This document shows, one piece after another, positions 61,801 through 64,000 of a DNA stretch of 64,000 nucleotides. A model generated the notes under the pieces. That model had not been told where the DNA came from, did not search any database, and was given only the letters and a program-made list of their open reading frames with translations. Position 1 is the stretch's first letter. The number at the start of each line of letters is the position of its first letter. Origin of the DNA: Liolophura sinensis (Eukaryota; Mollusca; Polyplacophora; Chitonida; Chitonidae); assembly GCF_032854445.1 (NCBI RefSeq), contig NC_088300.1:9484001-9548000 (forward strand). The letters are read 5' to 3'. Position numbers and translations under genes: made by a program.

Positions 61801-63147
61801 ACAGGTCCAGTCCTGTTCTGAAAAGGGCAAACCAAAGGCTAGTCTAGGAGCTGATGGTAAGATATTAATACCATGAAGGAAATTTGAAGCTCCATGATCG
61901 TTGATTTTAAATGTATCATTAAAGTCCGATAACATAGGTTGAAGTGCTAGTAAATGAAATTGAGAATAGTCAACACCATGATTTAAAACTGTTATGATTG
62001 TATCTTTGTTCAGAACTTTAGCCCTGTAGTAATTTCAAATCCCTCACAGGTCTGACTGCAGCATTATACTGAGAAACGTAGTATGGGCAGTACCAGAGTA
62101 CAGAAGTACAAGATGATTGTGGCTTCCTCCACACATAAACCTACCAGGGTACAGCAGTGCAAGATGATAGTGGCTTCCTCCACACATAAACCTACCAGGA
62201 TACAGAAGTACAAGATGATAGTGGTTTTTTCCACACATAAACCTACCAGGGTACAGCAGTACAAGATGGTAGTGGCTTCCTCCACACGTAAACCTACAAG
62301 GGTACAGCAGTACAAGATGATAGTGGCTTCCTCCACACATAACCCTACCAGGGTACAGCAGTGCAAGATGATGGTGGCTTCCTCCACACATAACCCTACC
62401 AGGGTACAGCAGTACAAGATGATGGTTGCTTCCTCCACTCATAAACCTACCAGGGTACAGCAGTACAAGATGATAGTGGCTTCCTCCACACATAAACCTA
62501 CCAGGATACAGAAGTACAAGATGATAGTGGCTTCCTCCACACATAAACCTACAAGGGTACAGCAGTACAAGATGATAGTGGCTTCCTCCACACGTAAACC
62601 TACAAGGGTACAGCAGTACAAGATGATAGTGGCTTCCTCCACACATAACCCTACCAGGGTACAGCAGTGCAAGATGATAGTGGCTTCCTCCACACATAAC
62701 CCTACCAGGGTACAGCAGTACAAGATGATGGTGGCTTCCTCCACTCATAAACCTACCAGGGTACAGAAGTAAAAGATGATAGTGGCTTCCTCCACACGTA
62801 AACCTACAAGGGTACAGAAGTACAAGATGATTGTGGCTTCCTCGACACTTAAACCTGCCATCAATTAAATATTCTTCATTATGTCTAAAACCCAGACATG
62901 TTAATGCATTGTGTTCTCCAATGTGTATGTTTCAGATTTCCTGCCAATGTTTATCTATGTGCTGGTACACTGTGGCCTGGTGTCAGCTGAGATAGAAGCT
63001 GAATACATGTGGGGACTGCTACACCCTTCCATCCTGACTGGTGAGGGGGGATATTACCTGACGACCCTCAGCAGTGCAGTCCTAGTCCTCAGGAACATGC
63101 ACCTGTGTCAGGACCAGGGTACACTGGTCTCCAGGGACAGAAGAGAG
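40746..63147 (+). CDS. RIN: RIN/sprint-like Rab5-family guanine nucleotide exchange factor (13 exons, 3' incomplete)
   Basis: Joining 13 exons gives 3792 nt and 1264 codons with no internal stop. By family knowledge, RIN proteins (RIN1-3; Drosophila sprint) bind activated receptors and Ras and catalyse GDP release from Rab5-type GTPases on early endosomes. Visible here are an N-terminal helical segment (1-34), an acidic Ser/Thr linker (35-110), SH2 (about 114-232, FIVR with Arg145), a proline-rich and basic disordered middle (233-980), and RIN homology plus VPS9 (about 1000-1264). The VPS9 part has Asp1193/Asp1194 and the GYYLT block (Tyr1233, Thr1236), equivalent to residues essential in Rabex-5. 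The Ras-association domain expected at the C-terminus is beyond the window. The first exon seen follows a good acceptor, so the transcript probably starts further upstream. Confidence 0.9.
41141..41325 (+). repeat. Undescribed dispersed repeat, copy 2
   Basis: Shares with copy 3 the ordered blocks TATTCTGAAGGCATTATTCT, GTGCGGCCCTAAAACTGG, AATTTTGTCTCCAAAACAAA, ACGTGCATAAATTGCAC and TTGCTCTCTCATATGC. It is collinear with the reverse complement of 6782-6950. Confidence 0.72.
43561..43738 (+). repeat. Undescribed dispersed repeat, copy 3
   Basis: Contains GCAAGGTGGTTATTCAAGC, TTTTCTGAAGGTGGCATTCT, GAAGCCCTGAAACTGGACAA, ATGTAGTTTTGTCTCCAAAA, AATGTGCATAAATTGCACCC and TTGCTCTTTCATGTGC. It matches copy 1 at its left end (GCAAGGTG...TATTCAAG) and copy 2 at its right end, so the three copies overlap to define one element. 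Confidence 0.72.
45285..45552 (+). mobile_element. SINE, family B head with family A tail
   Basis: The 5' part differs from family A: CCTGAATCCAACTGCC (B-box-like), GGCTGTGGCTTTAAGTTAGG, AGGTTTGTGACATGCCTGG, GGCCAGTGGTTTCTTCTCTG. The 3' part is the common body and tail: GGCTCTGCCCGGTTTCCTCC, CACCATAATGCTGGCCGCC, GTCGTATAAGTGAAATATTC, TTGAGTACGGTGTAAAACACC and (AAAT)n. The same head is seen in a decayed copy at 55370-55520. This is the best-preserved tail in the window. Confidence 0.7.
45553..46331. other. Intron 1 sequence, no feature seen
   Basis: AT-rich unique intronic DNA. Confidence 0.45.
46332..46660 (+). mobile_element. tRNA-derived SINE, family C, with conserved central domain
   Basis: It starts with a tRNA-like head: GCTTCGGTGGTATAATGGTTAG (A-box region), CCGCCTCAAAGTCAGGAGG (anticodon arm-like) and GGGATCTAACCC (degenerate B box). 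A GC-rich core follows: CTGCTGCCGCCTGGGCGG, GGAAACATGACTGGTTGGCC and CGGTGTCAGTATAATGTG, then GTCATGCCTGGTGTCTGCAG and TTCAGTGGCTGCAGCACTTT. The end is TGCCACAAGAAGACAC, ACTGCTGAAAAATGG and TTAAGTATGAGGTTAAACCCC. I recognise this core as one widespread in bivalve and gastropod genomic DNA. The exact named SINE superfamily is not asserted. The tail resembles that of family A. Confidence 0.75.
46661..48131. other. Intron 1 sequence, no feature seen
   Basis: No coding exon, SINE or array recognised. Confidence 0.45.
48132..48606. repeat. 30-bp minisatellite in intron 1, about 15 units
   Basis: The unit is GATGTATGAATGAATGATTA plus TGGCTTAACA (30 bp). An alternating variant (GATGTATGGATGAATGATAA) in the right part gives a 60-bp dimeric higher-order repeat. 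A nested GAAT/GAATGAAT tetranucleotide suggests a microsatellite origin. Confidence 0.92.
48607..49921. other. Intron 1 sequence, no feature seen
   Basis: No supported feature. Short T-rich run near 49040. Confidence 0.45.
49922..50328. repeat. About 99-bp tandem repeat ending at the exon 2 acceptor
   Basis: Four diverged units are aligned on the word AACAAAGATGACCTGTTGTACT (near 49957, 50056, 50155 and 50259). They share CCTTATTACCATCATTTTACCTG and then TTTACATGTATTTGCAG-like pyrimidine-AG sequence. In the last unit that position is the actual 3' splice site (ACCTGTGTTTTCAG|TGACAAG). The third unit is the most diverged. The repeats may therefore have duplicated the branch point/polypyrimidine/AG region. 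Confidence 0.82.
50329..50470 (+). CDS. RIN: RIN-like exon 2 (acidic linker)
   Basis: 142 nt between TTTTCAG and CAG|GTAAAT, starting in phase 2 and ending in phase 0. It encodes S-DKKLLEEYITGASDETSTDS and then GTEDARDRQDSVLSAHLDVF and RLDDVDQ. The segment is rich in Asp, Glu, Ser and Thr and resembles the acidic region that precedes SH2 in RIN proteins. Either upstream candidate (40746-40849 or 32164-32222) supplies the AG that completes the first codon. Confidence 0.85.
51043..51216 (+). CDS. RIN: RIN-like exon 3 (start of SH2)
   Basis: 174 nt, phase 0 at both ends, after TTTTCTCAG and before GTATGG. It contains LERLTKTHPIWFLTDIGRMG and AVHLLKDRQAG. 'L-x-x-T-H-P-I-W' is the hallmark start of the RIN SH2 region and is immediately followed by the helix alpha-A and beta-A part. 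Reading through the donor would give a short open extension to 51390, not supported by homology. Confidence 0.9.
51742..51923 (+). CDS. RIN: RIN-like exon 4 (SH2 core, FIVR)
   Basis: 182 nt after TATTTTTTCAG, ending in TT|GTAAGT (phase 2). It opens with SFIVRRSSQNKWALSVQFP, in which FIVR is the SH2 FLVR-type motif. Its Arg (residue 145 of the joined protein) is the phosphotyrosine-contacting residue. HYLIEGTRKGLRLQGSNHYF and PAIPNLVSHYCDN follow, the beta-D to alpha-B part. All key SH2 positions appear kept. Confidence 0.92.
52323..52414 (+). CDS. RIN: RIN-like exon 5 (end of SH2)
   Basis: 92 nt between GTGTTGCAG and CAAG|GTAGGT (phase 2 to phase 1). It encodes L-DELPLQLVLPPAILAAKTPQ and ELMSLALLGQ. 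This corresponds to the RIN pattern 'LP-x-x-L-x-LP-x-A-I' and 'A-x-x-x-x-L-x-x-L-A-x-x-G' that closes the SH2 unit. Confidence 0.9.
52563..52704. repeat. 33-bp minisatellite, 4 units
   Basis: Four almost identical units TGGTATGAAAGAGAGTTGGA, CTTGTATGGAAGG (33 bp; one C variant CTTGCATGG). The period is a multiple of 3, which gives spurious frames on both strands. Confidence 0.95.
52745..52838 (+). mobile_element. SINE family A, 3' end only
   Basis: Reads CCTGGTTTCCTCCCACCATA, ATGCTGGCCGCCATCATATA, AGTGAAATATTCTTGAGTAC, GTCATAAAAAACCAATCAAT. A 5'-truncated insertion inside intron 5. Confidence 0.75.
52948..55191 (+). CDS. RIN: RIN-like exon 6 (long proline-rich, basic, disordered region)
   Basis: 2244 nt after TTTCTTATTTGCAG, ending TTGT|GTGAGT (phase 1 to phase 1). 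It begins D-FWTSPLTIQAEKLAKLRSQG, directly continuing the RIN SH2 end (a 'NFW-x-S-P'-like motif). The rest is low in order-promoting residues. It has proline motifs KEKPPPVPS (about residue 407) and PPRVRPPPLPTVSRL (about 521), suitable for SH3 partners, and a very basic stretch GLRRQRSLPPRSLRERRRLR (about 580-600). The RQRSLP part of that stretch fits a minimal 14-3-3 mode-1 pattern if phosphorylated. It closes with a Cys-rich GGCLCRQSSCELCCGGQ and an acidic DMDECSDDDLPLP. Retention of the following intron would add only Cys-Glu-Tyr before a stop. Confidence 0.93.
55271..55276 (+). promoter_or_regulatory. Candidate intronic polyadenylation signal
   Basis: AATAAA lies 69 nt after the TGA (55200-55202) met when exon 6 reads into intron 6. 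A G/T-rich TTGGTGAATTCTGGTCTT lies downstream. Use of it would give an SH2-plus-proline-rich protein lacking VPS9. The hexamer is common in AT-rich DNA, so this is only a possibility. Confidence 0.3.
55370..55520 (+). mobile_element. Decayed SINE, family B head
   Basis: GGGGTCAAATCCAGCTACTG (B-box-like), CTGGCTTTATGTCGGGAGGT, TTGTCAGGTGAAGGGTAGTG and ACTCTTTCTGTGATCTCC match the order of the 45285 copy. The 3' end is unrecognisable. Confidence 0.5.
55902..55974 (+). CDS. RIN: RIN-like exon 7
   Basis: 73 nt after TTTCCCTCTTTTGCAG, ending CAG|GTAAGA (phase 1 to phase 2). It encodes S-PPRLLSIKSRRKYSGVRVRE and YIY, a basic link into the RIN homology region. It is supported because it is the only segment that converts the phase-1 end of exon 6 into the phase-2 start needed by exon 8. 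A G-run lies about 70 nt upstream. Confidence 0.82.
55975..58087. other. Intron 7, no feature seen
   Basis: About 2.1 kb of AT-rich sequence. A CATAAA/AATAAATAAATAAA run lies at 56293-56308, possibly the tail of a lost SINE. No extra exon found. Confidence 0.5.
58088..58190 (+). CDS. RIN: RIN-like exon 8 (start of RIN homology)
   Basis: 103 nt after CTGTTTGCAG, ending AAT|GTGAGT (phase 2 to phase 0). It encodes S-ISQDQNTTFGCTISNFIQCT and KESKEQNPQIVMRN. This corresponds to the RIN pattern 'T-x-F-x-x-x-V-x-[ND]-F-I' followed by 'Q-x-V-M-R-N-[IV]-R-Q-F-M', the latter completed in the next exon. Confidence 0.88.
58620..58770 (+). mobile_element. Possible degenerate tRNA-like SINE in intron 8
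   Basis: CTCTGGCCAGTCGGCCTC and GTGCAGGTTCAATTCCTGTC resemble tRNA A and B boxes about 60 bp apart. A poorly preserved body follows, with a final AAGTAAAATAAACC. Low certainty. Confidence 0.33.
59312..59401 (+). CDS. RIN: RIN-like exon 9 (RIN homology)
   Basis: 90 nt, phase 0 both ends, after GGTTATTTAG and before GTAAGA. It encodes VRQFMNGIKNYLVKHGEGEL and EALIELEREK. 'RQFM-x-G-[IVM]-KNYL-x-KHGE' is a diagnostic RIN-family block. Confidence 0.94.
59402..59981. other. Intron 9, no feature seen
   Basis: Only a poly-T run at 59650-59672. Confidence 0.55.
59982..60173 (+). CDS. RIN: RIN-like exon 10 (RIN homology/VPS9 start)
   Basis: 192 nt, phase 0 both ends, between GTTGCTTACAG and AAG|GTAAGG. 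It encodes LEANEILNIDAIIEGALHKC, VIHPLKHHIYKLFVEQYNRN and GSLKLLSDNIKYARTKTTQE, then LGIK. 'I-[ILV]-E-x-A-[LM]-HKC-[IV]-[IL]-x-PLK' and the 'GS-x-x-x-L-x-x-N' and 'Q-ELG' blocks are shared by RIN1-3 and sprint. Confidence 0.95.
60320..60505 (-). mobile_element. tRNA-derived SINE, family D, in intron 10
   Basis: The minus strand reads CACATGGCTCAGTGGGATAT (A-box region, 'TGGCTCAGTGGG'), then TTTAGAGCCTTGTGTTCATG, then GGGTTCAAATCCCGCTC (near-perfect B box). A body with CACACAGGTGGTACAAGTCA and CATCACTCTTCACCACTCAA follows. It is the best-preserved tRNA-like head in the window. It does not form a closed acceptor stem, so it is not a functional tRNA gene. Confidence 0.65.
60858..60911. repeat. 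C/A-rich simple sequence
   Basis: Runs of CCCCACCC and CACACA. Possible G-quadruplex on the opposite strand, inferred only from composition. Confidence 0.7.
61274..61405 (+). CDS. RIN: RIN-like exon 11 (VPS9)
   Basis: 132 nt, phase 0 both ends, after CAATTTACAG and before GTAAGT. It encodes AGLETPTAVSLEVIKNYLLK, MQKAYSPLKKLENLLGATSS and IYHS. 'K-x-x-x-MQK-x-YSP-x-KK-[LV]-x-x-LL' is the VPS9-family lever typical of RIN proteins. Confidence 0.94.
61406..61804. other. Intron 11, no feature seen
   Basis: 399 bp with no repeats or coding signs. Confidence 0.55.
61805..61856 (+). CDS. RIN: RIN-like exon 12 (VPS9, first Asp)
   Basis: 52 nt after TTTCTGTTACAG, ending GATG|GTAAGA (phase 0 to phase 1). 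It encodes VQSCSEKGKPKASLGAD. The last complete codon is the first Asp of the VPS9 'A-D-D-F-L-P' motif. The second Asp codon is split across intron 12. Confidence 0.9.
61857..62935. other. Intron 12, mostly minisatellite
   Basis: About 1.08 kb, of which roughly 770 bp is the 51-bp array at 62089-62855. Confidence 0.8.
62089..62855. repeat. 51-bp minisatellite in intron 12, about 15 units
   Basis: The unit is GGGTACAGCAGTACAAGATG, ATAGTGGCTTCCTCCACACA, TAAACCTACCA (51 bp). Variants (GTGCAAGATG, ATACAGAAG, ACACGTAAACC, ACACATAACCC) recur in blocks. The segments around 62260-62445 and 62560-62750 share the same order, indicating a higher-order duplication. Both strands stay open for over 200 codons because 51 is divisible by 3. 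Confidence 0.96.
62936..63147 (+). CDS. RIN: RIN-like exon 13 (VPS9 catalytic end)
   Basis: 212 nt after GTATGTTTCAG, ending GAG|GTGAGT (phase 1 to phase 0). It encodes D-DFLPMFIYVLVHCGLVSAEI, EAEYMWGLLHPSILTGEGGY and YLTTLSSAVLVLRNMHLCQD, then QGTLVSRDRRE. 'DFLP' plus 'GEGGYYLT' is the VPS9 signature; by homology with Rabex-5, the Asp, Tyr and Thr contact Rab. The last 63 bp and donor form the first unit of the downstream 79-bp array, so which unit carries the donor actually used should be treated with caution. Confidence 0.9.
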
Positions 63148-64000
63148 GTGAGTGTGACAGGTAATCCTCCATAACATGCCACTGTGTCAGGACCAGGGCA
63201 TACTGGTCTCCAGGGAGAGAAGAGAGGTGTCTGACAGGTAGTCCTCCATAACATGCCACTGTCAGGACCAGGGTACACTGGTCTCCAGGGAGAGAAGAGA
63301 GGTGAGTGTGACAGGTAATCCTCCATAACATGCCACTGTGTCAGGACCAGGGTACACTGGTCTCCAGGGAGAGAAGAGAGGTGAGTCTGACAGGTAGTCC
63401 TCCATAACACGTACCTGTGTCAGGACCAGGGTACACTGGTCTCCAGGGAGAGAAGAGAGGTGAGTCTGACAGGTAGTCCTCCATAACACGTACCTGTGTC
63501 AGGACCAGGGTACACTGGTCTCCAGGGAGAGAAGAGAGGTGAGTCTGACAGGTAGTCCTCCATAACACGTACCTGTGTCAGGACCAGGGTACACTGGTCT
63601 CCAGGGAGAGAAGAGAGGTGAGTCTGACAGGTAGTCCTCCATAACATGCCACTGTGTCAGGACCAGGGTACACTGGTCTCCAGGGAGAGAAGAGAGGTGA
63701 GTCTGACAGGTAGTCCTCCATAACATGTACCTGTGTCAGGACCAGGGTACACTGGTCTCCAGGGAGAGAAGAGAGATGAGTCTGACAGGTAGTCCTCAGG
63801 AACATGCACCTCTGTCAGGACCAGGGTACACTGGTCTCCAGGGAGAGAAGAGAGGTGAGTCTGACAGGTAGTCCTCCATAACACGTACCTGTGTCAGGAC
63901 CAGGGTACACTGGTCTCCAGGGAGAGAAGAGAGGTGAGTCTGACAGGTAGTCCTCAGGAACATGCACCTGTGTCAGGACCAGGGTACACTGGTTTCCAGG
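63085..64000. repeat. 79-bp minisatellite made of an exon end plus its 5' splice site, about 12 units
   Basis: Unit 1 (63085-63163) consists of the last 63 bp of exon 13 and 16 bp of intron (GTGAGTGTGACAGGTA). It is followed by copies with GTCCTCCATAACATGCCACT or GTCCTCCATAACACGTACCT in place of GTCCTCAGGAACATGCACCT. Nearly all downstream units read GGGAGAGAAGAGAG|GTGAGT where exon 13 has GGGACAGAAGAGAG. Units at about 63794 and 63953 carry the exon-like CCTCAGGAACATGCACCT start. Two early units have small deletions. The array continues past the window end. Confidence 0.96.

Noticed and set aside
62044-62772. Open frames of 229 (+) and 234 (-) codons
   Set aside because: Both arise from the 51-bp period of the intron 12 minisatellite. 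There is no matching acceptor or donor, and no protein character beyond the repeat.

Overview
The window is eukaryotic. It is AT-rich and intron-dominated, with GT-AG exons of 52 to 2244 bp, tRNA-derived SINEs, decayed transposon fragments and many minisatellites. SINE copies ending in an 'ATTCTTGAGTACGGCGTAAAACACC'-like tail followed by (AAAT)n, plus recurrent ACATGT/TACATGTA words, suggest a lophotrochozoan invertebrate, most likely a bivalve mollusc. The clade is an inference; the sequence alone does not prove the species.

One real protein-coding gene is visible. It is on the + strand and is a Ras and Rab interactor (RIN1/2/3; Drosophila sprint) type Rab5-family guanine nucleotide exchange factor. 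I could join thirteen exons between 40746 and 63147 by splice sites and phase. They give 3792 nt, exactly 1264 codons, with no internal stop. In order they encode a helical N-terminus, an acidic Ser/Thr linker, an SH2 domain with an FIVR phosphotyrosine-binding motif, a very long exon (52948-55191) encoding a proline-rich, polybasic, disordered middle, and the RIN homology/VPS9 catalytic region with its Asp, Tyr and Thr signature. The gene runs off the right edge: the end of the VPS9 region and the expected C-terminal Ras-association domain lie beyond 64000. A second possible first coding exon lies at 32164-32222 in a CpG-dense patch and joins in phase to the second exon at 50329.

Regions: 1-660 is a decayed non-LTR retrotransposon RNase H end. 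1703-1955 is a SINE. 2142-3940 is a large 30-bp satellite. 4313-4513 is a Tc1-like transposase tail. 5.4-7.4 kb holds SINEs, an undescribed dispersed repeat and a 30-bp array. 7.4-32 kb is noncoding DNA with 10, 12.1, 12.7, 13.9 and 18.8 kb minisatellites. 32.0-32.6 kb is the CpG-dense candidate promoter/first exon. 32.6-40.7 kb is noncoding. 40.7-64 kb is the RIN-like gene, whose introns carry SINEs and minisatellites.

The most unusual features are two tandem arrays built from the gene's own splice junctions. A 79-bp array (63085-64000) repeats the last 63 bp of an exon plus its 5' splice site about a dozen times. A roughly 99-bp array (49922-50328) repeats the 3' splice-site region and ends exactly at the exon boundary. 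I found no tRNA or rRNA gene, no CRISPR array and no prokaryotic-type system.
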